Origin: Streptomyces barringtoniae
GTDB taxonomy: Bacteria; Actinomycetota; Actinomycetes; Streptomycetales; Streptomycetaceae
Assembly: GCF_020819595.1 (NCBI RefSeq)
Contig: NZ_JAJHNP010000008.1
Coordinates: forward strand, 62,001-126,000
Length of the DNA: 64,000 nt
Direction of reading: 5' to 3'
Made by a program: the position numbers and the translations under genes. The notes below the pieces were generated by a model. That model did no database searches. It was not told where the DNA came from and worked only from the letters and a program-made list of their open reading frames with translations. Of this stretch, positions 50,340 to 60,175 are shown one piece after another. Positions within the stretch are counted from its first letter, which is position 1. The number at the start of each line of letters is the position of its first letter.

Positions 50340-51710
50340 ATGGATGTCCTGATCGTGGGCGCGGGTCCCACCGGCCTGACCCTCGGCATCGACCTGGTCC
50401 GGCGGGGCGTGGACGCGCTGGTGGTGGAGCGGGCGGAGGGGCTGTTCCCCGGCTCGCGCGGCAAGGGGCTCCAGCCGCGCACCCTGGAGGTCTTCGACGA
50501 CCTGGGCGTAGCGGACGCCATCCGGGCGGCGGGCCGCCCCTACCCGAACCGCCTGACCTGGAAGGACGGCGAACGGGTCGGCGAGCAGGCGATGTTCGAG
50601 AGGATCGAGGCGGACGAGGGCACGCCGTACACCGAGCCGTGGATGGTCGCGCAGTGGCGGACGCAGGAGATCCTGTACGCGCGGCTGCTGGAGCTGGGCG
50701 GCGCGGTGGACTTCGGGCGCGAGGTGACGGACCTGGAGCAGGACGCCGAGGGCGTGACCGTGCGGTTCGCCGACGGTGGGGCCGTGCGCTCGGCGTACGT
50801 CGTCGCGGCCGACGGCGGACGCTCGGTGGTCCGGCGCGCGGTGGGCGTGGGCATGGCCGGGGAGACGGTCGACCCGGCGCCGTTCCTGGTGGCGGACGTA
50901 CGGCTGACGGGCCTGGACCGGGACTCCTGGCACGTCTTCCCCAAGGACGACGGCACCGCCGTCGGCCTGTGCCCGCTGGCCGGCACGGACGACTTCCAGC
51001 TGCAGGCACGCCTCGCGGAGGGCACGGAACCCGACCTGACCCTGGACGGCATCCGCGAGCTGGTCGCCGCCTGCACCCACTTGGACGCCGGGGACGTCAC
51101 CGAGCTGCGCTGGTCCTCCGGCTTCCGCCCCCGCGCCGCCCTCGCGGACCGCTTCCGGGCGGGCCGGGTCCTGCTCGCCGGCGACGCCGCCCACCTCCAC
51201 TCCCCGGCCGGCGGCCAGGGCCTGAACACCAGCGTGCAGGACGCCTACAACCTGGGCTGGAAGCTGGGCGCGGTGCTGCACGGCGGGGCGCCGCAGGCGT
51301 TGCTGGACAGCTACGAGGAGGAGCGCCGGGCGAACGCGGCGGCCATGCTGGACCTGTCGACGGGCGTCCACCGCGGCGAGGTACGGCGCGGAAGGGCGAC
51401 GGTACAGCTGGGGCTGGACTACCGGGAGTCCTCCCTGACCGTGGAGAGGCGGCAGAACCCGACCGGAATCCGGGCGGGCGACCGCGCCCCGGACGGCACG
51501 GTGTCCGGCATCCGCCTCTTCGATGCGTTCCGCGGCCCGCACTGGACACTGCTGGGCGCGCCGACCCCGCTCACCGGCGTGCGAGCTCTCCCGGCGGCAC
51601 CGCAGTCCTACGGCCCGGGCACCTTCCTGATCCGCCCGGACGGCTATGTGGGCTGGGCGGGAGACTCGTCGGACGGCGTCGAGGCCTACCTGGCCGGGGT
51701 CGGCGTCTGA
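50340..51710 (+). CDS. FAD-dependent aromatic monooxygenase
   Basis: 456 residues of the PheA/TfdB hydroxylase group. GAGPTGLTLGIDLVRRG (FAD Rossmann), VVAADGGRSVVRR (DG motif) and RVLLAGDAAHLHSPAGGQGLNT (GD motif) are clear, and a short thioredoxin-like C-terminal part follows. It would hydroxylate a phenolic or polyketide-like compound with NAD(P)H and oxygen. ATG 50340, ribosome binding site AAGGAG inside operator O2. Controlled by the divergent TetR. Convergent with the LysE gene. Confidence 0.9.
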   Translation: MDVLIVGAGPTGLTLGIDLVRRGVDALVVERAEGLFPGSRGKGLQPRTLEVFDDLGVADAIRAAGRPYPNRLTWKDGERVGEQAMFERIEADEGTPYTEPWMVAQWRTQEILYARLLELGGAVDFGREVTDLEQDAEGVTVRFADGGAVRSAYVVAADGGRSVVRRAVGVGMAGETVDPAPFLVADVRLTGLDRDSWHVFPKDDGTAVGLCPLAGTDDFQLQARLAEGTEPDLTLDGIRELVAACTHLDAGDVTELRWSSGFRPRAALADRFRAGRVLLAGDAAHLHSPAGGQGLNTSVQDAYNLGWKLGAVLHGGAPQALLDSYEEERRANAAAMLDLSTGVHRGEVRRGRATVQLGLDYRESSLTVERRQNPTGIRAGDRAPDGTVSGIRLFDAFRGPHWTLLGAPTPLTGVRALPAAPQSYGPGTFLIRPDGYVGWAGDSSDGVEAYLAGVGV

Positions 51711-51717
51711 CCCTGTC

Positions 51718-52368
51718 CTACGCGCTGGCCAGCGTCAGCTTCACGGCGAACCCCAGGAACAGCGCGCCCGCCACCGAAGTGGCCGTCGCCGACAGGCGCT
51801 TGCGGCGGCGGAACGCGGCGGCGAGGCGCGTGCCGCTGAATATCAGGGCGCTGAGATAGAGGAAGCTGGCCAGCTGGGCGAAGGTGCCGAGGACGACGAA
51901 GGACAGGGCCGGATAGGCATAGCCGGGGTCCACGAACTGCACGAAGAAGGCGACGAAGAACAGGATCGCCTTGGGGTTGAAGAGACTGACGACGAACGCC
52001 CGCCGGAAGGGCCGCTCGTCTCCGGTGCCGGACGGGGCCTCCTCCGCCACGGCCTGCTCTCTGCGGGTCCGCCACATCTGCCAGGCGGCCCGCAGCATCC
52101 CGATCGCCAGCCAGGTCAGATATCCGGCACCGGCGTACTTCACGATCCCGAAGAGCAGGGCGTTGGCCTTGAGCAGCGAGGCGACTCCGGCGGCGGACAG
52201 CGTCATGAGCACGGTGTCCCCGCACCACACCCCGGCGGCCGCGGTGTAACCGGCCCGCACGCCGCGCCGGGCGGCCACGGAGAGGACGTAGAGGGAGTTG
52301 GGCCCGGGCAGCAGGACGATCAGGACGAGTCCTGCCAGATAGGTGGGGAGGTCGATGACGCCGAACAT
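51718..52368 (-). CDS. LysE/RhtB/LeuE-family amino-acid exporter
   Basis: 216 residues and six hydrophobic segments. LAGLVLIVLLPGPNSLYVLS at the start contains the PGPN motif, GVWCGDTVLMTLSAAGV and VVSLFNPKAILFFVAFF follow. ATG 52368 matches the LeuE N-terminus; a GTG at 52398 is possible. Convergent with the monooxygenase gene. Substrate not inferable. Confidence 0.88.
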   Translation of the reverse strand: MFGVIDLPTYLAGLVLIVLLPGPNSLYVLSVAARRGVRAGYTAAAGVWCGDTVLMTLSAAGVASLLKANALLFGIVKYAGAGYLTWLAIGMLRAAWQMWRTRREQAVAEEAPSGTGDERPFRRAFVVSLFNPKAILFFVAFFVQFVDPGYAYPALSFVVLGTFAQLASFLYLSALIFSGTRLAAAFRRRKRLSATATSVAGALFLGFAVKLTLASA

Positions 52369-52413
52369 GGAAAGGAGTGTCGCACGGGGGTCTGACACTC
52401 CGGTTCCGGGGAG

Positions 52414-53994
<1,581 letters not shown>

Positions 53995-54072
53995 GGATGC
54001 CTCCGGAGTACGTCTTGTCACCCTCACCATGCCCCGTCGTTCGGCGGCGGTCACGCGGGGAAGCATCCCGGC

Positions 54073-54951
54073 ATGACGATCTCGCGAAGACCCGCCGTCC
54101 TGACGTCGGCCACCGCACTCGCCGCCCTCACCGCCCTGTGCGGCTGCACCGTGCAGCCCACGGACGCCGACGGCAAGCCCCGGGCCCCGGTGCACGCCCA
54201 GAGCCCGGCGCCGCCCCTGGAAAGCCGCCCGGCACAGTCCACCCGGACGGAGCAGCCGGCCTCCGCCACGCCCGCTCCCCGGCTGCCCTCCCCGGCCGCG
54301 CCGGCTCCCGCGCCCGTTCCCCGGCCGATGTACTCGCGCGGCGACAGCGGGGCGGGCGTACGGGATCTGCAGGCCCGGCTGCGCCAGCTGGGCTGGCTGT
54401 TCGAGGGGCCGACGGGGTCGTACGACGCTCCGACCGAGCAGGCCGTCCAGGGGTTCCAGGGCAAGCGCGGGCTGCCGCGGACCGGGCGGACGGACACCGT
54501 CACCTGGCAGCGGCTGGTGGGGATGACCCACCAGCCCGGCACGTGGGAGCTGTACCTGATGGGCGGTCAGCCGGCCGGCGCGCCCGATCCGCGCTGTATG
54601 ACCGGGCGCGTGCTGTGCATCGACAAGACGACGCGGACGCTGCGCTGGATGGTCGACGGGCGGACGCTCTCGACGACGGCGGTGCGGTTCGGGGCGCAGT
54701 ACACGCCGACCCGGGAGGGTGTGTTCCATGTCTACCGCAAGGAGCGGAACTGGGTGTCGACGCTCTACCACTCGCCGATGCCGTACGCGATGTTCTTCAG
54801 CGGCGGCGAGGCCGTGCACTATTCGTACGACTTCGCGGCGCGCGGCTACGCGGGAGCCTCGCACGGGTGCGTGAACGTCCGGGACGCGACGGCGATCCGG
54901 CAGCTCTTCGCTCAGGTGCGGGTGGGCGACAAGGTGGTCGTCCACTGGTGA
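54073..54951 (+). CDS. L,D-transpeptidase lipoprotein with peptidoglycan-binding domain
   Basis: 292 residues. Signal and lipobox (ALCGC), a Pro/Ala-rich linker of about 65 residues, a peptidoglycan-binding repeat (RGDSGAGVRDLQARLRQLGW), then a YkuD catalytic domain with SHGCVNVRD (the catalytic Cys). The domain order PG-binding then YkuD is typical for 3-3 cross-link forming enzymes at the cell wall. ATG 54073 begins MTISRRPAVL. Divergent from the mutase gene. Confidence 0.92.
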   Translation: MTISRRPAVLTSATALAALTALCGCTVQPTDADGKPRAPVHAQSPAPPLESRPAQSTRTEQPASATPAPRLPSPAAPAPAPVPRPMYSRGDSGAGVRDLQARLRQLGWLFEGPTGSYDAPTEQAVQGFQGKRGLPRTGRTDTVTWQRLVGMTHQPGTWELYLMGGQPAGAPDPRCMTGRVLCIDKTTRTLRWMVDGRTLSTTAVRFGAQYTPTREGVFHVYRKERNWVSTLYHSPMPYAMFFSGGEAVHYSYDFAARGYAGASHGCVNVRDATAIRQLFAQVRVGDKVVVHW

Positions 54952-55110
54952 GGCGGGATTGCGGGGCGCGGGCGGGACCGGGGGAACGTGTCCCGCCCGC
55001 GCCAGGTGCACGAGCCGTGGGTACGGGGGGAACCCCGGCTCAGTGCGACGGCCGATGACCAGTCGGCTCACTCAGTACTGCGTACCGGGTGCCAAAAACG
55101 TCACACCCCG

Positions 55111-55128
55111 CGCGAAGAATTTTTCGCG
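55111..55128. terminator. Candidate terminator in the 284-bp gap after the transpeptidase gene
   Basis: CGCGAA / TTCGCG around GAATTT, in an AT-containing stretch. This gap (54952-55235) lies between convergent genes and holds no gene. The hairpin is short, so the assignment is weak. Confidence 0.4.
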
Positions 55129-55235
55129 GACCGCAAAAGCGCAGGTCAGATGGGTAAAAGAGGGGAGAAGGGGAGAGCGCGCCGAGCGCCTGAGCGGGCT
55201 GCGGACCGACCGGATCATCCTCCGATCCGGCCGGA

Positions 55236-56345
55236 TCAGAGAGCGGTGTACGTCGGGCTCGGCGTCGGGCCGAGCCGGATGCCGGTGGTCCGGGCGGGGT
55301 GGGTCGGGGAGAAGACCGTGGGAGCGGGCGCGACATCGTCGCCGTGCCGGCCCTTTCCGCCGCCGCTGCCCTTGCCGCCGTTGCCCTCGCCGGGGTTGCC
55401 GCCCCAGCCGGAGTGGCCGTCAGCGCCGTGGCCGGGGTTGCCTTCCTCGTCGCCGCCCTGGCCGCTTCCGTTGCCCTTGCCCTTGTTGCCGTTCTCGTCG
55501 CCCTTGCCGCCGCCCGCCGTGCCGTCGGCCGAGTCGACGGCGGCCAGGACGACCTTGCAGTACCGGCTCACCTGGCCGCTGCCGCCCGCCAGGTGCTCCA
55601 GGGCGCGCCGGCGGCCGGAGTCCAGCTCCTTGCCGTCGCGGATGTCCCGGCAGGCCGAGGCAAGATCCCGCCACCGGCCGCCGGGGGTGCCGGAGGAGTC
55701 GCCGGTGCCGGGAGAGGTGCTCCGGTCGTTGCGGTCGCCCGGTACCACGGCCTCGCCGGAGGTGCCGCCGCGGTTCGTGCCCGCGCTGCCGCTCGGCGCG
55801 CCGGGCCCCGCAGTCGTGCCCGGGGTGCCCTGCGGCACCGAGGCGAGCGGCGTCGGGGAGGACGGGTCGGCGGAGACGGAGGCGGCGGGGTGCTCGGGCC
55901 CGAACGGCGTGGGCAGCATCCCGGTACCTGCGGCCATGGCGACCCCGCCGACCGTGCCCACGGCCACCGCCGCGGCCAGCGCCAGCCGCACGGGGCGGCC
56001 CCAGCGGGGGCGGCGGACGGGCATTCCGGTACGGGCCGGGGCGCCGATGCGGACCAGCCCCGCGTCGCTGCCGGGCACGGGCAGGCCGGAGGCGCCCTCG
56101 GCACGGCCGACGGCGGGCCCCTCGGCAACGGCGGCCTCGCGGGCCTTGCGGAACGCGGCCAGGGCGGCCTCCTCACCGGCGAGTTCACCGGTGGCGGGAG
56201 CCGTCCGAGAGGTCAGCGCACCGAGCGCCCGGGAGAGGCGTTCGGCCTGGTCACGGGCGGAGGCGTCGACGGCTTCCAGCGGCTCACCGCGCAGCAGGCG
56301 TTCCGCCGTCTCACGGTTCAGCCACTTGTACTGCTCGTCGGCCAT
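55236..56345 (-). CDS. Membrane protein partnered with an ECF sigma factor (module 1)
   Basis: 369 residues. A cytoplasmic N-terminal part (DEQYKWLNRETAERLLRGE, about 1-125), one membrane helix (LALAAAVAVGTVGGVAMAA), and a long Ser/Thr/Gly/Pro extracytoplasmic part with a small folded segment (WRDLASACRDIRDGKELDSGRRRALEHL, Cys pair) and a Gly-rich tail. ATG 56345 overlaps the sigma stop (TGATG). This layout fits a membrane regulator or anti-sigma-like partner, although it has no zinc-binding anti-sigma HxxxCxxC motif. Its paralogue is at 57287-58033. Confidence 0.8.
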   Translation of the reverse strand: MADEQYKWLNRETAERLLRGEPLEAVDASARDQAERLSRALGALTSRTAPATGELAGEEAALAAFRKAREAAVAEGPAVGRAEGASGLPVPGSDAGLVRIGAPARTGMPVRRPRWGRPVRLALAAAVAVGTVGGVAMAAGTGMLPTPFGPEHPAASVSADPSSPTPLASVPQGTPGTTAGPGAPSGSAGTNRGGTSGEAVVPGDRNDRSTSPGTGDSSGTPGGRWRDLASACRDIRDGKELDSGRRRALEHLAGGSGQVSRYCKVVLAAVDSADGTAGGGKGDENGNKGKGNGSGQGGDEEGNPGHGADGHSGWGGNPGEGNGGKGSGGGKGRHGDDVAPAPTVFSPTHPARTTGIRLGPTPSPTYTAL

Positions 56346-57007
56346 CACATGTCCTTCTGCGTCCGCGCACGCGTATCCGTCACAGTTGCGGACGACACCG
56401 CGCGGCCGCGCGGTTCTCGCTGCGGCGGGAGCGCGTCGAGCACGCCCGCCGATTCCGGATCGTCGCCGAGCAGCTCCGCGAGCCGCTTCAGGCCGCGGTG
56501 CGCCGCGGTGCGGACGGCACCGGCGCGTTTGCCGAGGGTCTCGGCGGCGCTCTTGGCGTCGAGGCCGACCACGACCCGCAGGACGACCGCCTCGGCCTGG
56601 TCCTGGGGCAGCCGGGCGATGAGGGAGAGGGTGCTGTCGGTGGTCAGGGCCTCGAGGGCCTCGCCGGCCGTGTCGGACTCGGCGGCCCGGCCGGTCAGTT
56701 CCGTCTCGTCGCCGCCTATGGCGGGGCGGCGGCCACGCATGCGTATGTGGTCCAGGGCGCGGTTGCGGGCAATCCGGGCGGCCCAGCCGCGGAAGCGGTC
56801 GGCGTCCCCGCTGAACCGGTCGAGGTCGCGGGCGATCTGGAGCCAGGCTTCGGACGTCACGTCCTCGGCATCCGGATCGCCGACCAGCGTGCGTACGTAT
56901 CCGAGCAGCCGTGGATGCACCGCGCGGTACACAGTACGGAACGCGGTCTCGTCACCGTCCTGCGCCGATCGCACCGCGGCGGTCAGCTCCGCGTCGTCCC
57001 CCAGCAC
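56345..57007 (-). CDS. ECF sigma factor (module 1)
   Basis: 220 residues. Region 2: YRAVHPRLLGYVRTLVGDPDAEDVTSEAW and RFRGWAARIARNRALDHIRM. Region 4: IARLPQDQAEAVVLRVVVGLDAKSAAETLGKRAGAVRTAAHRGLKRL. GTG 57007 with GGGAG five bases upstream is preferred over the open frame to 57079. Overlaps the membrane-partner gene. Closely similar to the sigma factor at 58190-58834. Confidence 0.9.
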   Translation of the reverse strand: MLGDDAELTAAVRSAQDGDETAFRTVYRAVHPRLLGYVRTLVGDPDAEDVTSEAWLQIARDLDRFSGDADRFRGWAARIARNRALDHIRMRGRRPAIGGDETELTGRAAESDTAGEALEALTTDSTLSLIARLPQDQAEAVVLRVVVGLDAKSAAETLGKRAGAVRTAAHRGLKRLAELLGDDPESAGVLDALPPQREPRGRAVSSATVTDTRARTQKDM

Positions 57008-57214
57008 CTGACTCCCTTTACGCCTGTATCCCGGTCGGCGCGAAAGGCACGTTACGGCGTGAAACCGCTCCACGTCCATGTCCGTAGAAGATGCAACTAA
57101 CTCGTGACCGGGTGCGGATGTGCGCAGGGTGAGGTTCGGCGGTGGCCGGGTGTGACAGAAACAGCACGCACGGCGCTGTAGAGAGTACGGGCCGCTCGCG
57201 GCTCGTCAGCGCGA

Positions 57215-57254
57215 CGGCCGGGGCCTCTCCTGTGGGGGGTGGCGGCCCCGGCCG
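57215..57254 (-). terminator. Terminator after membrane-partner gene 2
   Basis: Perfect 11-bp stem CGGCCGGGGCC / GGCCCCGGCCG with an 18-base loop, 33 bp downstream of the stop of the minus-strand gene at 57287. Confidence 0.7.
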
Positions 57255-57286
57255 TTGCCTTTCGCGGTACGCCCGGGTGGCGGGGG

Positions 57287-58033
57287 CTACTTCTTCCCGG
57301 GGGCCTTACGACCCGAATTGCCACCGTTTGTGGCGCTATTGCCGCCGTTGTCGTCCCGCTTCCCCTCTGCGGCTTTCATCTGGGCCGCGCAGTAGGCCGC
57401 CACCTTGTCCTCGCCGCCCGCCGCCGAGACGAGCCGCTGCCAGGCCGTCGCGTCCAGGGCGCCGCCCCGGTTCCCGGCCCGCTCGTAGGTACGGCAGTGG
57501 GCCACGGTGTCCCGGGCGGTGTCCGGATGGTGCGGGCGCGCGGACGGGATGCCGGACGGCGGGTGGGCGGTCCCGGCGGACGTGCCGGCAGCGGACGGCC
57601 GTTCCGGGGTGCTCGCCGGCTGGTGGGCCGGAAGCGAGGTGCCGGGGCGGGCGTGGGTGCCGGATCCGGCGGAGCCGATCGCCGCGAAGGCGACACCGCC
57701 CAGCGTGAGGCTCGCGAGCACCACCGAGAGCGTGGCCTTCAGCGACACCCGGGCACGCCTCGGCGCGGCGGGCCGCCAGTCGTCCCGGCGCCGGGTGCGG
57801 GCGCGGGACGCCTGCGTCGCATGGGCGGCGCGGAAGGCGGCCACGGCCCGGCGCTCGGCCTCGGCGTCGACGCCGCGGGTGCGCAGGGCGGCACCGAGCC
57901 GCGCCTCGAACCGGGAGTCCGCACGGTCCGCGTCGGCCTGGTCCGCGTAGGCCCGGCCCGGTGCAAAGAGGGGGCCGCCGGGGTGCGCGCGCCGGCGTCC
58001 GAAGGGGCCGTCGCCGCCGTGCCGTTCACCCAT
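57287..58033 (-). CDS. Membrane protein partnered with an ECF sigma factor (module 2)
   Basis: 248 residues. N-terminal cytoplasmic part (FEARLGAALRTRGVDAEAERRAVAAFRAA), one membrane helix (KATLSVVLASLTLGGVAFAAIG) and an external Pro/Ser-rich part ending with a Cys-pair segment (VAHCRTYER...VAAYCAAQMK) and a Gly/Asn/Lys tail. Layout and cysteine-containing segment match the membrane partner of module 1, so the two are paralogous. ATG 58033. A 156-bp gap separates it from its sigma gene. Confidence 0.78.
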   Translation of the reverse strand: MGERHGGDGPFGRRRAHPGGPLFAPGRAYADQADADRADSRFEARLGAALRTRGVDAEAERRAVAAFRAAHATQASRARTRRRDDWRPAAPRRARVSLKATLSVVLASLTLGGVAFAAIGSAGSGTHARPGTSLPAHQPASTPERPSAAGTSAGTAHPPSGIPSARPHHPDTARDTVAHCRTYERAGNRGGALDATAWQRLVSAAGGEDKVAAYCAAQMKAAEGKRDDNGGNSATNGGNSGRKAPGKK

Positions 58034-58189
58034 GCCCGATCCCGTCCTCGCCCGGCTCACCGAAGACGTACCGTCCCCCCGGGCCTCCTGCGGACCCCGG
58101 GACCGACCGCCCTCCCGTATCCATACGGCTCGCGGCCGGCACCGTTCATGTCGACTCACCCAGCGTCCCGTTCCGGGTGCCGCCGTCCG

Positions 58190-58834
58190 TCACACCCCGG
58201 TCGCCGCGTCCCGGACGCCCAGCTGCCCGGCGAGGCGCTTCAGCCCGCGGTGCGCGGCCGTGCGGACGGCGCCGGGGCGCTTGCCGAGGACGCGTGCGGC
58301 GGCCGGGCCGTCGAGACCGACGACCACCCGGAGCAGTACGGCCTCGGCCTGGTCGCGCGGCAGGGTGCGCACCAGCTCCAGCGCCCGTGCGGTGGACAGC
58401 GACTCCAGGGCCTGGTCCTGGGTGTCGAGCCGGCCGGGCAGCTCCAGCGCGTCGTGCTCCAGCGGCGCGGCCTGGGGCCGTACCCGCCGGCGGCGCAGAT
58501 GGTCCAGGGCGCGGTGCCTGGCAATGGTCGCGGTCCAGCCACGGAAGCCGGCGCCGTCGCCCCTGAAGCGGCTCAGGTCGCGGGCGATCTCCAGCCAGGC
58601 CTCGGACGCCACGTCCTCGGCGTCCTCGCCGACCAGGCCCCGCAGATAGCCGAGCAGGCCGGGCTGCACGATCCGGTAGGCGACCGCGAAGGCGGTCTCG
58701 TCGCCGTCCTGGGCCCGCGCGACGGCCGCACCCAGCTCCCCGTCCCGCGACTGCGGGCGGCGGGGTTCCCCTGCCTGGCCCAAGACGTCCTCGTTCGCGC
58801 CGAGTTCATGGCCACTGCGTGGCACGTCCCTCAC
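58190..58834 (-). CDS. ECF sigma factor (module 2)
   Basis: About 214 residues. Region 2: FAVAYRIVQPGLLGYLRGLVGEDAEDVASEAW, GFRGWTATIARHRALDHLRR. Region 4: LPRDQAEAVLLRVVVGLDGPAAARVLGKRPGAVRTAAHRGLKRL. The start is uncertain among GTG 58834, GTG 58825 and GTG 58870; the first has GGAG about 11 bases upstream. It shares region 4 motifs (RTAAHRGLKRLA) with module 1, so the two modules arose by duplication. Confidence 0.85.
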   Translation of the reverse strand: MRDVPRSGHELGANEDVLGQAGEPRRPQSRDGELGAAVARAQDGDETAFAVAYRIVQPGLLGYLRGLVGEDAEDVASEAWLEIARDLSRFRGDGAGFRGWTATIARHRALDHLRRRRVRPQAAPLEHDALELPGRLDTQDQALESLSTARALELVRTLPRDQAEAVLLRVVVGLDGPAAARVLGKRPGAVRTAAHRGLKRLAGQLGVRDAATGV

Positions 58835-58960
58835 GGTCCGACACGCTCCGGCCGTGTCTCCGCCCTCCACGATGATCAGCGCCGGGCCTCACAGAAGTGT
58901 CACAGCGAGGCGATGTGCCTTGCCGAAGGCGGAAGTGACGCTCCGGCGGGTCGCCGGACG

Positions 58961-59362
58961 TCAGCGCGAGCCCGTGGCGTCCCGGCAGAGCAGGCGCAGC
59001 GAGCCCTGGCCGTCGTAGACGCGCCGGGCCTCCTCGATGGGGTCCCAGAGCCGGCCGTCGGGGGTGCGCACCCAGTGGTCGCCGCCGGTCGTCCACCACT
59101 CGGCGCCGCTGTGCCGGACGATCACCTCGCCGGCGTAGGCACCGAAGCCGCGCAGCACGCTCTCGACGGCGGCGTACGGCGGTCCCTCGCGCCGGATCTC
59201 CTCGATCATCCGGTCCACCCGCCACAGGCTCTGCGCCGAGTAGTCGAGCCGCACCCGCGCGCCCTCGCGCATGGTCGCCACGGCGTCCGCGGCCCACCGC
59301 ACGGGCTTCGCCGCGGCGTGCGGCCTGGTCTCCTGCTGTGCTGTCACGTAATGGGCTGTCAC
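58961..59362 (-). CDS. Hypothetical cytoplasmic protein
   Basis: 133 residues, no signal peptide or membrane helix. The middle (SLWRVDRMIEEIRREGPPYAAVES, FGAYAGEVIVRHSGAEWW) resembles the small DUF3806-type proteins in which a GxYxGE stretch is central. Start GTG 59362 has no ribosome binding site; a GTG at 59347 is an alternative. Function unknown. Confidence 0.55.
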   Translation of the reverse strand: MTAHYVTAQQETRPHAAAKPVRWAADAVATMREGARVRLDYSAQSLWRVDRMIEEIRREGPPYAAVESVLRGFGAYAGEVIVRHSGAEWWTTGGDHWVRTPDGRLWDPIEEARRVYDGQGSLRLLCRDATGSR

Positions 59363-59516
59363 ATAGGGAAGAGCGAGCCGGACCGATCATCCGTCACGCC
59401 ATTCCGAAACGTTTCGGCAACCGTCGCGGAACTACCCCACGTCCACCGCACGACAGGCACAGAACTCGCGCACACAGAGGGGTTTGACCATCGGATCGCC
59501 GTGGCCGCGGCGCCGC

Positions 59517-60074
59517 TCAGGCCCCGCTGCGGGCCCGCCGCGACACCACCGCGCGCAGGATCCGCCGTCCCTCGATCGACAGGTCCAGGGCGCGGCGCAG
59601 GCCGTGCGGGCCGTGCTCGGCGAGGAGGTCCAGCACCGCCGTCTGCCGGCGCAGCTCCGCCGCGACCAGCGGAGGCAGATCCTCGGTGTCCCCGGCCCGA
59701 CCGGCGTCGAGCCCCTCGGTCGCCGACGTACCGTCCGCCGCGGGGTCGAGCAGCCGGTGTATGCGCAGGGAGGCGACCGAGCAGGCGTCGGCCCAGGGCC
59801 GTACCGCGTCGGCGGTGCGCTCGGCCGGGGCCGCCTGCAGCATGCGGCGGGCCAGCCGCGCGGCCTCGTCGTCGCCGGGCTCCTCGGCGCCGAGGGCATC
59901 CCGGGCCTTCTCCAGGCTCGCCCCCCAGTCCGAGCCGTCGGCAAGGCTCGCCCACAGCGGCCGCAGCAACTCGTCGTCGGCGCCGAGCAGCGGCAGGCAC
60001 CGATCCAAACAAGCCAGCCCACTGGCGGCCAGTCCGCGTTCGTCGGCCTGTGCGATCCGTTCCACCAGGCTCAT
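59517..60074 (-). CDS. Hypothetical alpha-helical protein
   Basis: 185 residues, acidic and helical, with no cysteine-rich, membrane or catalytic motif. It starts MSLVERIAQADERGLAASG and ends RRILRAVVSRRARSGA. ATG 60074 has a GGGAG site. I do not recognise the family. It lies downstream of the hexosaminidase with about 100 bp between. Confidence 0.6.
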   Translation of the reverse strand: MSLVERIAQADERGLAASGLACLDRCLPLLGADDELLRPLWASLADGSDWGASLEKARDALGAEEPGDDEAARLARRMLQAAPAERTADAVRPWADACSVASLRIHRLLDPAADGTSATEGLDAGRAGDTEDLPPLVAAELRRQTAVLDLLAEHGPHGLRRALDLSIEGRRILRAVVSRRARSGA

Positions 60075-60175
60075 GAAATGTCTCCCTCGCCGGGGCGCCG
60101 ACCGTTACGGAGCCCGCACTTCCCTTTACTGCGTGATACGGCGCGGGAGTGTCACAGCGGATGTTTTGAGCCAAG

